NCBI RefSeq assembly: GCF_951230155.1
Contig: NZ_CATNVD010000002.1
Coordinates: 1-64,000 of the forward strand
Direction: 5' to 3'
Source: Parablautia sp. Marseille-Q6255
GTDB taxonomy: Bacteria > Bacillota > Clostridia > Lachnospirales > Lachnospiraceae
Length of the DNA: 64,000 bases
This document shows, one piece after another, positions 14,030 through 22,239 of this stretch. The position numbers were made by a program, and so were the translations under genes. Below the pieces are notes generated by a model. It saw only the letters and a list, made by a program, of their open reading frames with translations, made no database searches and was not told where the DNA came from. Numbering within the stretch: the stretch's first letter is position 1; every line of letters starts with the position of its first letter.

Positions 14030-16315
14030 TTATTCCTGCTGATGCAGCCGCCCGAGTACGATTTTCTCCGGTGTGATCGGCAGCTCCCGGAACCACAGTC
14101 CTGTCGCGTTGTGTACGGCTGCTGTGACTGCCGGAAGCGGCGTATTGATCACGACTTCTCCGATCGACTTTGCTCCAAATGGACCAAGGTCTTCGTAGCT
14201 GCTCTCAAATTCCACCTGGATGTGGCCGATGTCCTGACGTGTCGGGATCTTGTACTGCATCAGTGAATTCTCCAGAACACGCCCGTTTTTGTAAGTAATA
14301 TCCTCTGTAAGCGTCATGCCGATCCCCTGAAGGATCCCTCCCTCTGCCTGCACCCGCGCCAGATTCGGATTGACCGGTGTGCCGCAGTCCACTGCCGCCG
14401 CATACTGGATCACCTCAACTGCTCCTGTCTCCAGATCAACCTCCACCTCTGCTGCTCCTGCCATAAACGGAGGCGGGGAGGTTTTTGAGGAGTGGGTCCG
14501 GGTCGCCTCAAGAGCGATCGTGTTTCCGCACTGGGAAGCCGTCGCGATCTCTTTTCGGCTGATACTCTGACCCGTTTTCTCACAGATCACGGAGGTTCCG
14601 TCAAATATGACGCTGTCTGCATCACAGCCAAGAAGCCGGGCGCCAAGCGTGCAGATCTTGTCGCGCAGCTCAAGCGCCGCCTGTTCCACCGCCTTTCCGG
14701 TCACGTATGTGGTACTGGACGCATAAGAGCCGGAATCATACGGTGAAGCATCCGTATCTGCCCCGAATACCGTCACGTCATCCATCTCGCATTCCAGTAC
14801 TTCTGCGGCGATCTGGGCAAGTATCGTATCACACCCGGTCCCCATATCCGCAGCGCCGATCCTCAGCGTATAAAACCCTTCGTCATTTACTTTCAGCGCA
14901 GCGGAACCAACATCCACTCCTGAAATACCGGAACCCTGCATAGCCAGCCCGATGCCGACGCCCCGCACCTTTCCATTGCCCATATCGCGGCATGGATATT
15001 TGTCATCCCAGCCGATCATCTCTTTTACACGCGCAATACAGCGGTCAAGGGCGCAGCTCGTATTTACTTCCCCGTAATACGCCGGCATGACATCGCCCTC
15101 ATGTATAATATTTTGTTCCCGCAGCACGATCGGATCCATATCAAGCAGCTGGGCAAGCTCATTGACTGTTGTCTCTACTGCAAACAGACCCTGTGTCGCA
15201 CCGTAGCCGCGGTATGCTCCTGCAGACATTTCATTCGTATAGACTACATCGCTGATAAAGCGGAATGCCTCTGTCTTACCATACAGAGGGATCGATTTAT
15301 GTCCGGTAAGACCGACTGTTGTCGGGCCATGCTCTCCATAAGCGCCCGTATTGGAGAGGGTATACAGATCAATTGCCCGGATGCGGCCATCCTTCATTGC
15401 ACCCAGACGTACATGCAGCTCCATCTCATGGCGCGGAGAAGAGGCGGTCTGCGTCTCCTTCCGGCTGTAGATCAGCTTGCACGGCTTCTTTGTCTTCCAA
15501 GTCACAAAGGCAGGGTAGATCTCGATCACGGCTGTCTGCTTTGCGCCAAAGCCGCCGCCGATCCGTGTCTTTTCCACGCGTACCTTTGACTTCGGGATGC
15601 CCAGTGCCTTCGCCACGATACGGCGGCAGTGGAATACGATCTGCGTCGAGCTTACGATATGCAGTCTGCCGTATGTGTCTATAGAGCAAAAGGTACGAAA
15701 GGTCTCCATCATCGCCTGCTGGTTTGCCTTTGTATGGAAGGTACGGTCCAGCACAACGTCACAATCTGCCAGAACAGCTTCCACATCCCCCTCGCCGCAT
15801 TCGTCATGCGCGCACAGATTTCTTTTATTGTCTGCTCCCACCGGGCAGAGTGCTTCCCAGTTATCCTCCGGGTGCACCAGGATCGGATTATCCTTCGCTG
15901 TACGGAAGTCCAGCACTGCGTCCAGTACCTGATATTTTACTTTGATCATCCGCAGTGCACGGTCTACACATTTCTCATCCCTGCCTGCCACGATCGCAAC
16001 CGGATCACCGACAAAACGCACATGGCGGTCCAGCACAAGGCGATCCTGCGGACTTGGCTCCGGATAGGTCTGTCCCGCCAGAGTAAAGCGCGGTCCATCC
16101 TGCGGCACATCCTGCCAGGTAAAAACAGCCTCAATGCCCGGTACCTTTTTTGCTGCATCCGTCCGGATCTCCTCGACCCAGGCATTCGGGTGCGGAGAAC
16201 GCAGCAGCTTTACGATCAGACAATTATCAGGTGCCACATCATTCACATACACCGGCTGTCCGGTCAAAAGCTGCATGGCATCTTTTTTTCGAATTGGCTG
16301 ATTCACTGTCCTCAT
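14030..16315 (-). CDS. xdhA: Xanthine dehydrogenase-type molybdenum-binding subunit
   Basis: A 761-residue large subunit of a molybdenum hydroxylase, which oxidises a purine such as hypoxanthine or xanthine at the Mo-cytosine-dinucleotide or molybdopterin site. The domain order is standard: a/b hammerhead at the N-terminus (VYVNDVAPDNCLIVKLLRSP), then the Mo-binding domains with RIGGGFGAKQ, GAYRGYGATQ and the C-terminal GPFGAKSIGEVVINTP, whose Glu is the catalytic base. ATG 16315 overlaps the iron-sulfur subunit stop and has GGGGGGAG upstream, so I prefer it to an earlier start 24 bp upstream. The substrate is inferred from the nearby purine permease. Confidence 0.9.
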   Translation of the reverse strand: MRTVNQPIRKKDAMQLLTGQPVYVNDVAPDNCLIVKLLRSPHPNAWVEEIRTDAAKKVPGIEAVFTWQDVPQDGPRFTLAGQTYPEPSPQDRLVLDRHVRFVGDPVAIVAGRDEKCVDRALRMIKVKYQVLDAVLDFRTAKDNPILVHPEDNWEALCPVGADNKRNLCAHDECGEGDVEAVLADCDVVLDRTFHTKANQQAMMETFRTFCSIDTYGRLHIVSSTQIVFHCRRIVAKALGIPKSKVRVEKTRIGGGFGAKQTAVIEIYPAFVTWKTKKPCKLIYSRKETQTASSPRHEMELHVRLGAMKDGRIRAIDLYTLSNTGAYGEHGPTTVGLTGHKSIPLYGKTEAFRFISDVVYTNEMSAGAYRGYGATQGLFAVETTVNELAQLLDMDPIVLREQNIIHEGDVMPAYYGEVNTSCALDRCIARVKEMIGWDDKYPCRDMGNGKVRGVGIGLAMQGSGISGVDVGSAALKVNDEGFYTLRIGAADMGTGCDTILAQIAAEVLECEMDDVTVFGADTDASPYDSGSYASSTTYVTGKAVEQAALELRDKICTLGARLLGCDADSVIFDGTSVICEKTGQSISRKEIATASQCGNTIALEATRTHSSKTSPPPFMAGAAEVEVDLETGAVEVIQYAAAVDCGTPVNPNLARVQAEGGILQGIGMTLTEDITYKNGRVLENSLMQYKIPTRQDIGHIQVEFESSYEDLGPFGAKSIGEVVINTPLPAVTAAVHNATGLWFRELPITPEKIVLGRLHQQE

Positions 16316-16779
16316 GATGCTCCCCCCTTCTTTTTCCACTCCAGAAATTTCTGTATCCCGCGAAGCTGCCCCTCATATCCGGAGCAGCGGCAGAGATTTC
16401 CTGCCAGATATTCCCGGATCTCTTCCTCGTCCGGATCTGGATTTTCACGGAAAAGTGCAAGTGCATTCATGACAAAGCCAGGATTACAGAATCCACACTG
16501 CTCTGCTCCCTGATCTGCAATAAATGCTCCAAACTCCTTTGCCTCCTCCTGCAGTCCCTCCAGCGTTGTCACACAATGTCCGTCTGCGCGGGCGGCAGGT
16601 ACTGAGCAGGAAAGCACCGGCTTTCCGTCCAGAAATACCGTACAGAGCCCGCAATTGGATGTCTCGCACCCCCGCTTTACGCTGAGGCAGCCCTGCGACC
16701 GGACAAAATCGATCAACAGCATATCCGGCGCGATCTCCGCCTGTACTTTTTTTTCATTTAATGTAAGTGAAAGAAGCAT
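16312..16779 (-). CDS. xdhC: Xanthine dehydrogenase-type [2Fe-2S] subunit
   Basis: A 155-residue electron-transfer subunit with two [2Fe-2S] clusters. The N-terminal plant-ferredoxin-like cluster is GCETSNCGLC ... LSC, and the C-terminal helical cluster is CGFC ... CRC (NLCRCSGYEGQ). It passes electrons from the Mo site to FAD. AGGAGG lies upstream of the ATG, and translation is coupled to the large-subunit gene by an ATGA overlap. Confidence 0.95.
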   Translation of the reverse strand: MLLSLTLNEKKVQAEIAPDMLLIDFVRSQGCLSVKRGCETSNCGLCTVFLDGKPVLSCSVPAARADGHCVTTLEGLQEEAKEFGAFIADQGAEQCGFCNPGFVMNALALFRENPDPDEEEIREYLAGNLCRCSGYEGQLRGIQKFLEWKKKGGAS

Positions 16780-16848
16780 AATATCCTCCTGTATTTTTCT
16801 ATTTATCTATATTGCATCCGTGCGCATTTTGATCTGGCAATCCAGTCA

Positions 16849-17673
16849 TTACAGCGCAAGACATGCACGCTTTACCAGCACCCGGATAAGCTCCTGCCGG
16901 TATTCCGCACTTGCGCGCAGATTGGTTCCAACCGCCACCGCGCCTGCCGCATACTCGCCAAGCGCCTTTGCCTGCTCCGGGGTAATTTTCCCTCCCTCGC
17001 TGATCGTCTCCAGGACTCCGTCCGGAAGTCCTGCATCCGCCGCATTCTTCGCATCTGTCACCAGCTGTACCGCGCGCATCGGTCTTGCGCCTATGCTGAT
17101 AAAAAGCCGCCCATCTATACGGCCTGCTGCCACGGCAAGCACCGGAAAATCAGTCTTTGTATTTCTCATCGACTGGTAAGCAAAGCTGCCCGGCCTTTTT
17201 CGGATGATGATACGGACCAGGATATCACGGTCCCGTTTCCGGCTGACAAACTCAGACATCGGTATCACGCCGCCTTTATAAAGCTCCACATAACTGTCCA
17301 GCGCAAGCATCATGGTAAGCACATCAGAAAATCCGAACCGCCCGAATATGCTTCCTCCCACGGTAGCCGTATTTCTAAACTGAACTCCGACAATATGACG
17401 CACAGATTCACAGATCGCCCCGTTGGTGTATGCGTTCAGACCTTCGTGTTTTTCGAGCTGCCGTAAAGTTACCATACATCCGATACGAAATTCTTCCTCT
17501 GTTTCTTCTATTGTATCAAGACCGAGGTCCGACAGATCAATGACTGTTCCGACACTGCGGTGTCCCATCTTAACCCACAGCATCCCGCCGATCAGCAGAT
17601 TGCTGCGCTTCTGATTGAGCTGCCACGCTTCCTCGAGCGTCGCTGCTTTTTTGTATTCTTTACAGGTGAACAT
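16849..17673 (-). CDS. xdhB: Xanthine dehydrogenase-type FAD-binding subunit
   Basis: A 274-residue FAD subunit of the hydroxylase. The FAD loops LIGGMLWVKMG and NTATVGGSIFGRF are typical of the CoxM/XdhB family, and a C-terminal CO-dehydrogenase flavoprotein domain follows. The start is taken at ATG 17673, preceded by GGGAGGGAAAG; a longer upstream frame has no such site and overlaps the promoter. It is the first gene of the operon xdhB-xdhC-xdhA-bcp-yaaA. Confidence 0.9.
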   Translation of the reverse strand: MFTCKEYKKAATLEEAWQLNQKRSNLLIGGMLWVKMGHRSVGTVIDLSDLGLDTIEETEEEFRIGCMVTLRQLEKHEGLNAYTNGAICESVRHIVGVQFRNTATVGGSIFGRFGFSDVLTMMLALDSYVELYKGGVIPMSEFVSRKRDRDILVRIIIRKRPGSFAYQSMRNTKTDFPVLAVAAGRIDGRLFISIGARPMRAVQLVTDAKNAADAGLPDGVLETISEGGKITPEQAKALGEYAAGAVAVGTNLRASAEYRQELIRVLVKRACLAL

Positions 17674-17752
17674 ACTTTCCCTCCCTGGTTCCCTCGACTG
17701 ACATCCGCCACGGGCAGATACCATTTTTCTTTTATTTTCTACTGTCGTTTTC

Positions 17753-17781
17753 AGTATATCAAAAGATTGCAAAAAGTCCAA
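17753..17781 (-). promoter_or_regulatory. Promoter of the molybdenum hydroxylase operon
   Basis: On the minus strand -35 TTGGAC (17781-17776) and -10 TATACT (17758-17753) with a 17-nt spacer. The ModE-box-like palindrome begins 17 bp upstream of the -35. Confidence 0.6.
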
Positions 17782-17798
17782 TCATCTGATAAAATATG

Positions 17799-17822
17799 CG
17801 TTGTAGTTTTAAAAATATAACG
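17799..17822. promoter_or_regulatory. ModE-box-like palindrome between divergent operons
   Basis: CGTTGTAGT, six bases, AATATAACG. The E. coli ModE box is two such 9-bp half sites (CGxTATATA and TATATAACG) 6-7 bases apart. The right half matches at 8 of 9 positions and the left at about 6 of 9. It lies upstream of the hydroxylase promoter and within the promoter region of the divergent transporter operon, which also encodes a ModE-like regulator. Confidence 0.5.
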
Positions 17823-17874
17823 GAATTATACAAGTGCGCAGGAAGATCTCCTGCCTGAAAAGGAGTACAAGTTT

Positions 17875-18888
17875 ATGAATCATTTATTTTCAGTTGTTTC
17901 TGCAGCGCTTCTTTGCACATCACTCGGGCTTTCTCCGCTGAGCGCCTGTGCCAAAGAAGTCGCCTATCCGCTCACGGTCACTGATCAGCTCGGCAGAGAG
18001 GTGACGATTGAACAGGAGCCGGAGACACTTGTCAGCGGATATTATATTTCTACCAGCCTGCTCGTCGCGCTTGGCCTGGAGGATCAGCTTGTCGGCATTG
18101 AAGCAAAGGCTGACACACGCCCGATTTATTCACTCGCCGCACCGCAGCTTCTGGAGCTCCCAAATGTCGGCACTGCAAAGGAATTTGATCTGGAGGGCTG
18201 CGCTGCGCTTGCGCCTGACCTCGTGATCATTCCCGCAAAATTAAAAGAACAGATCCCCGCAATGGAGGAACTCGGTCTCACAGTACTGGCTGTAAATCCC
18301 GAGGATGATGCGCTGCTTACACAGTCTTTGCAGCTGCTTGGTGAAGTGACAAATACACAGGAGCGGGCTGCTTCTCTGGAAGCATATTATGATCAGAAAA
18401 AAGAAGAACTGACAAAAGCACTTGCCGGTACAGATACACCGTCTGTCTATCTGGCGGGTACGGGATCTGTCCTCACCGCTGCCGGGAGCGGCATGTACCA
18501 GAACAGTGTGATCGAGCAGGCAGGCGGAGTAAATGCCGCTGCAAAGATCGAAGACGCCTCATGGACGGATATTTCCTACGAGCAGCTTCTCGCCTGGGAC
18601 CCTGAAGTGATCCTGATCGCGGCAGAAGCCGATTATACGGCAGAAGATGTGAAAAAGGATGAAACGCTCGCTTCTGTCACTGCTGTGGCAAACGGCGCCG
18701 TCTACCAGTTCCTGGATACATTTGAGCCATGGGATTCTCCTGTACCCGGCTGTATTCTCGGTTCTCTGTGGGCAGCTTCTACGCTCCACCCGCAGCAGTA
18801 TGCGCCGGAGACATTCCAGAAAGATGTGACTGACTTTTATGAAACCTTTTATGATTTTACACCAGATCTGTCTGCACTTGGCAAATAA
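17875..18888 (+). CDS. ABC transporter substrate-binding lipoprotein (molybdate/tungstate-type, FecB fold)
   Basis: A 337-residue periplasmic-binding-type protein with an N-terminal signal ending in LSAC, a plausible lipobox. The mature part begins with the cluster A-2/TroA-like motif YPLTVTDQLGREVTIEQEPETLVSGYY, as in iron-siderophore, B12 and MolA-type binders. It is the first gene of a transporter operon that also carries a ModE-like regulator and a MocA fusion, opposite a molybdenum hydroxylase. I therefore infer a molybdate or tungstate oxyanion substrate rather than iron. RBS AAAAGGAG precedes ATG 17875. Confidence 0.8.
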   Translation: MNHLFSVVSAALLCTSLGLSPLSACAKEVAYPLTVTDQLGREVTIEQEPETLVSGYYISTSLLVALGLEDQLVGIEAKADTRPIYSLAAPQLLELPNVGTAKEFDLEGCAALAPDLVIIPAKLKEQIPAMEELGLTVLAVNPEDDALLTQSLQLLGEVTNTQERAASLEAYYDQKKEELTKALAGTDTPSVYLAGTGSVLTAAGSGMYQNSVIEQAGGVNAAAKIEDASWTDISYEQLLAWDPEVILIAAEADYTAEDVKKDETLASVTAVANGAVYQFLDTFEPWDSPVPGCILGSLWAASTLHPQQYAPETFQKDVTDFYETFYDFTPDLSALGK

Positions 18889-18918
18889 AAGATCTGCTTC
18901 GTATAAAGAGGGATAATT

Positions 18919-19923
18919 TTGCACGTACAACCTATATTACCAACGAGAAAGTCAAACGGCAGGCTCCTGCTCCTGGCAGCTCTCCTCTTTACAGGAGCTG
19001 CCTTTTTCCTCTCTTTATGTACCGGACACTACCCGCTGACGCTCCAGGCTCTGCTTGACAGGGAAGCGTCCGCAGTCCATGTATTCCTGACCCTGCGCCT
19101 TCCCAGGACCGTCATGGCGCTCATCACCGGATGCGGACTCGGTGCAGCAGGAATGATCTATCAGATGGTCTTTAAAAATCCTCTGGCGGCCCCTGATATT
19201 ATCGGTGTCTCCTCCGGGGCAAGTACCGGAGCAGCTGCAGCTATTTTGTTTTTGCATGCCTCCTCTGCCGGTATTACCACTTTTGCATTTGTCGGCGGGC
19301 TGACTGCGGTGTGCTTATCGCTGCTGCTGTCCCGTCTGTCCGCCGAGAGAAACCTTTCTTCTCTTATCCTTTCGGGGATCGCTGTCAATGCGCTGGCTCA
19401 GGCGGCTTTGATGGCACTGAAATTTACTGCCGACCCGGAAAAGGAGCTGGCGTCGATCGAATACTGGATCATGGGCAGTCTCGGAAGCGTCACGGCCTCC
19501 CGCCTCCCGCTTCCTCTTGTCCTTGTTTTTTCCGGTATTGCCGTACTTGCCGTTTTTTATCGGCAGTTTCTGTTCCTTACCCTTGATGAGGAGGAAGCCC
19601 GGATGCTCGGAACACCGGTCACTTTGCTGCGGCTTCTCGCTTTAGCCGTAGCCACACTGATCGTTGCTGCCATCGTCAGCATCACAGGGATCATCAGCTT
19701 TGTCGGACTGCTTGCGCCACACACAGCCAGGCTTCTTACAAAAAATTACCGGCTTTCGACCTTTTTGCTCTCCGGGATCCTTGGCGGTGCGCTTCTGCTC
19801 ACCGCAGATATCGTTGCGCGCAGCGCCGCCGCAGGAGAGATCCCTGTCAGTATTTTAACCTCTCTTCTGGGAGCTCCGTTTTTACTGTGGCTCGTATGGA
19901 AAGGAGAAAAAACGTGGACTTAA
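18919..19923 (+). CDS. FecCD-family ABC permease
   Basis: A 334-residue polytopic permease of the BtuC/FecCD family (about ten membrane helices). Characteristic segments are LRLPRTVMALITGCGLGAAG near the start, NPLAAPDIIGVSSGAS, and SITGIISFVGLLAPHTARL, the coupling region to the ATPase. It starts with TTG at 18919 after AGAGGG, 30 bp after the binding protein. The ATPase gene starts inside its last codons. FecCD-type permeases with molybdate specificity are known (MolB of Haemophilus). Confidence 0.88.
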   Translation: MHVQPILPTRKSNGRLLLLAALLFTGAAFFLSLCTGHYPLTLQALLDREASAVHVFLTLRLPRTVMALITGCGLGAAGMIYQMVFKNPLAAPDIIGVSSGASTGAAAAILFLHASSAGITTFAFVGGLTAVCLSLLLSRLSAERNLSSLILSGIAVNALAQAALMALKFTADPEKELASIEYWIMGSLGSVTASRLPLPLVLVFSGIAVLAVFYRQFLFLTLDEEEARMLGTPVTLLRLLALAVATLIVAAIVSITGIISFVGLLAPHTARLLTKNYRLSTFLLSGILGGALLLTADIVARSAAAGEIPVSILTSLLGAPFLLWLVWKGEKTWT

Positions 19924-20717
19924 AAGTAACTGATTTTTCTGCCGGATACAACTATAATATGGTAGTAAATAATATTTCTTTTTTTCTTCCATCCGGCACA
20001 CTCACGGCTCTGGTCGGTCCAAACGGCTGCGGAAAAACAACACTCCTGAAGGGGCTCTGTCATCTGATCCCTCACACCGGGACAGCGATCCTGCATCCCG
20101 GTCAAAAACAGCTGCCTGAAGTTGATCTTTCCCGGTATCCGTCCCGAAAGCTCGCGCGTTATATCAGCTATATCCCGCAAAGAAGCGGCATCCATATCCC
20201 GCTGCGCGCTCTGGACGTTGTACTGATGGGGTTCCAGCCGTTTCTTCCGCTGCTTTCCTCCCCCGGCAAAACACATATCCGCAAGGCCCTGACCGCCCTG
20301 GCCTGTGTGGGGATGGAGGACTGTACCTTCGCTGATTTTCAGACCCTGAGTGAGGGACAAAAGCAGCTGTGCGTTCTGGCGCGCGCGCTGGTACAAAATA
20401 CACAGCTTCTTTTATTTGATGAGCCGGACAGTGCGCTGGACTTTCCCAACCGTCACAAAATCCTTCACACCATCCGCCAAACTCTCTGTCATAAACAAAA
20501 GACCGGATTACTGGTCCTTCATGATCTCAGTATAGCGCTTGATTACTGCGACCAGCTGATCCTGATGAAGGACGGGGGACTTGCAGCGCTCCTGTACCCG
20601 CAGACAGAGCCGCCAGAAGAGCTTTCCCGGAAGCTTTCCGGCGTATACGGTCCGGTCAGAGTATTCCGGCGTGACGGGCACTGCTTTCTTCTGCCCTGCC
20701 CGGTCACTGATATTTGA
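19914..20717 (+). CDS. ABC transporter ATPase (FecE/MolC type)
   Basis: A 267-residue nucleotide-binding subunit: Walker A GPNGCGKTT, Q-loop in YIPQRS, signature LSEGQKQL, Walker B LLLFDEPDSALD and switch His in VLHDLS. GTG 19914 is preferred because AAAGGAG lies 9 nt upstream; a longer frame would overlap the permease further. It energises uptake by the preceding permease. Confidence 0.92.
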   Translation: MDLKVTDFSAGYNYNMVVNNISFFLPSGTLTALVGPNGCGKTTLLKGLCHLIPHTGTAILHPGQKQLPEVDLSRYPSRKLARYISYIPQRSGIHIPLRALDVVLMGFQPFLPLLSSPGKTHIRKALTALACVGMEDCTFADFQTLSEGQKQLCVLARALVQNTQLLLFDEPDSALDFPNRHKILHTIRQTLCHKQKTGLLVLHDLSIALDYCDQLILMKDGGLAALLYPQTEPPEELSRKLSGVYGPVRVFRRDGHCFLLPCPVTDI

Positions 20718-20751
20718 TTCTTTTACAGAAAAAGCAAAGATTGGAGAACGT

Positions 20752-21117
20752 ATGCAGCCAATGATCCATACCTTCCTCTGTGATGACAACGGCAGTCGTT
20801 TTTTTGGCGAGGGACCATACCGTCTCCTGACAGGAATCGAGGAGCACGGCTCCCTCCGTCAGGCTGCCGTCCATATGGGAATGGCATATACTAAAGCATT
20901 AAAAATCATTCAACATGCCGAGGACGTCCTCGGCTATACGCTGATCGAACGAAAAACAGGCGGCCGGGGCGGCGGTGGAAGCCGTCTGACCGCCCAGGCA
21001 AAGGAGCTGATACACCAATATGAACAGTACAAAGCAGCCTGCCATGCGGCTGGACGCAAACTCTTTGATGAATATTTTCCGCAGCAGCGGCAAACGCCAT
21101 CTGATCCTGACCGGTGA
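20752..21117 (+). CDS. ModE-like winged-helix regulator
   Basis: A 121-residue protein corresponding to the N-terminal DNA-binding domain of ModE: LLTGIEEHGSLRQAAVHMGMAYTKA (helix-turn-helix), then IERKTGGRGGGGSRLTAQAKEL, the Gly-rich wing typical of ModE. The molybdate-sensing TOBE domains are absent, so either it senses through another protein or it is a minimal form as in other clostridia. GGAG lies 6 nt upstream of ATG 20752. Its likely operator is the palindrome at 17799-17822. Confidence 0.85.
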   Translation: MQPMIHTFLCDDNGSRFFGEGPYRLLTGIEEHGSLRQAAVHMGMAYTKALKIIQHAEDVLGYTLIERKTGGRGGGGSRLTAQAKELIHQYEQYKAACHAAGRKLFDEYFPQQRQTPSDPDR

Positions 21118-22222
21118 GCGCGGAAGCGGCAAAACCACAGCATTAAAGGAACTGCTTTCTCTGAGCGATCCTTCCTTTTTTACAAATACCGCCTCATCCG
21201 TTACAGCATCTCCTGCCAGGGTTCTTCCGGGCTTTACCACGTATGCTGTGCGGCCGGAGGCAGCCGCTTTGGACCGTCCTTTCCGGCCTGTCCCGTCCTG
21301 CATCCGTCTCAGAGACAACACAACCGGTCAGGAGACAGTGATCGGAATACCACGCAATCACAGAATGGGTCCGGTTCCGGAAGGATTTCTGACGATCGGC
21401 ATGGAAGCCCTCTCGCATGCCCTGCATGCCCCGGATGATTTTGTCTGTCTGGATGAGATCGGTTTCCTGGAAGAGAGCTGTCCGCGATTTTGCGCCGCCA
21501 TCGAAGAACTCTTTGAAAAAAAGCGGGTTCTGGCAGTGCTGCGCGCTCAGCCGCTCCCGTTTTTAGAAAAGCTGAAAAACCGCCCGGATGTATTTGTTGT
21601 TTCATGCAATTATCCAATACCTTCCTCCGCCGGGATCGGCGCCGTCCTGATGGCATCCGGCGAAAGCCGCCGCTTTGGGACAAATAAGCTTCTCTCTGAT
21701 TTTCATTGCAGACCGCTGATACAGTATGCACTTGATGCCATTGCTGATCTCAAAAAAAACGGGCTTCTTTGCGCTTCAGTTACTGTCACGCGTTCACCCG
21801 ACACGGCAGCCCTTTGCAGCACGCAGCATGTCCCTTGCGTCCTCCACACAGAACCGCTTTTAAGCGATACGGTACGGATCGGTCTGGACGCCTTGCCCGC
21901 CTTATCTGCCTGTCTGTTTTTGACTGGCGATCAGCCGCTTCTTACTGTACAAAGTATAAAAGCGCTGATCTTCGCATTCTGCAAAGATCAACGCTTTATT
22001 TACCGCCTGTCTTACCGGGGAAAACCAGGGAGCCCTGTGCTGTTTCCCGCCGCCTTTTTTCAGGAGCTTTCTCAGCTTCCCCCCGGAACCGGTGGAAGCG
22101 CTGTCATGCAGCGTCATCCAGACCGCGTGCGCCATGTGGAATGTGCACATCCTGGGGAGCTCCTTGATGCCGATACCCCGGAAGCTCTTGATCAGCTAAA
22201 GACTCTCGCCTCTTTCTTCTAG
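21020..22222 (+). CDS. NTPase fused to MocA-like molybdopterin cytidylyltransferase
   Basis: A two-domain protein of up to 400 residues. Residues about 25-200 form a THEP1-like nucleoside-triphosphatase domain (Walker A TGERGSGKTT, Walker B VCLDEIGFLE). From about 205 a MobA/MocA nucleotidyltransferase follows (IGAVLMASGESRRFGTNKLL, LFLTGDQPLL, GKPGSPVLFPAAFF). MocA attaches CMP to Mo-molybdopterin, the cofactor form used by xanthine dehydrogenase-type enzymes. ATG 21020 follows AAAGGAG at 13 nt and overlaps the ModE-like gene; ATG 21068 is an alternative that better matches usual NTPase starts. Confidence 0.8.
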   Translation: MNSTKQPAMRLDANSLMNIFRSSGKRHLILTGERGSGKTTALKELLSLSDPSFFTNTASSVTASPARVLPGFTTYAVRPEAAALDRPFRPVPSCIRLRDNTTGQETVIGIPRNHRMGPVPEGFLTIGMEALSHALHAPDDFVCLDEIGFLEESCPRFCAAIEELFEKKRVLAVLRAQPLPFLEKLKNRPDVFVVSCNYPIPSSAGIGAVLMASGESRRFGTNKLLSDFHCRPLIQYALDAIADLKKNGLLCASVTVTRSPDTAALCSTQHVPCVLHTEPLLSDTVRIGLDALPALSACLFLTGDQPLLTVQSIKALIFAFCKDQRFIYRLSYRGKPGSPVLFPAAFFQELSQLPPGTGGSAVMQRHPDRVRHVECAHPGELLDADTPEALDQLKTLASFF

Positions 22223-22239
22223 GATACAGCCTCCTGCTG

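Noticed and set aside
15629-16513. Long plus-strand frame of 294 codons opposite the hydroxylase genes
   Set aside because: It is antisense to two clearly recognised genes, with no ribosome site or family similarity; a shadow frame of GC-biased coding sequence.
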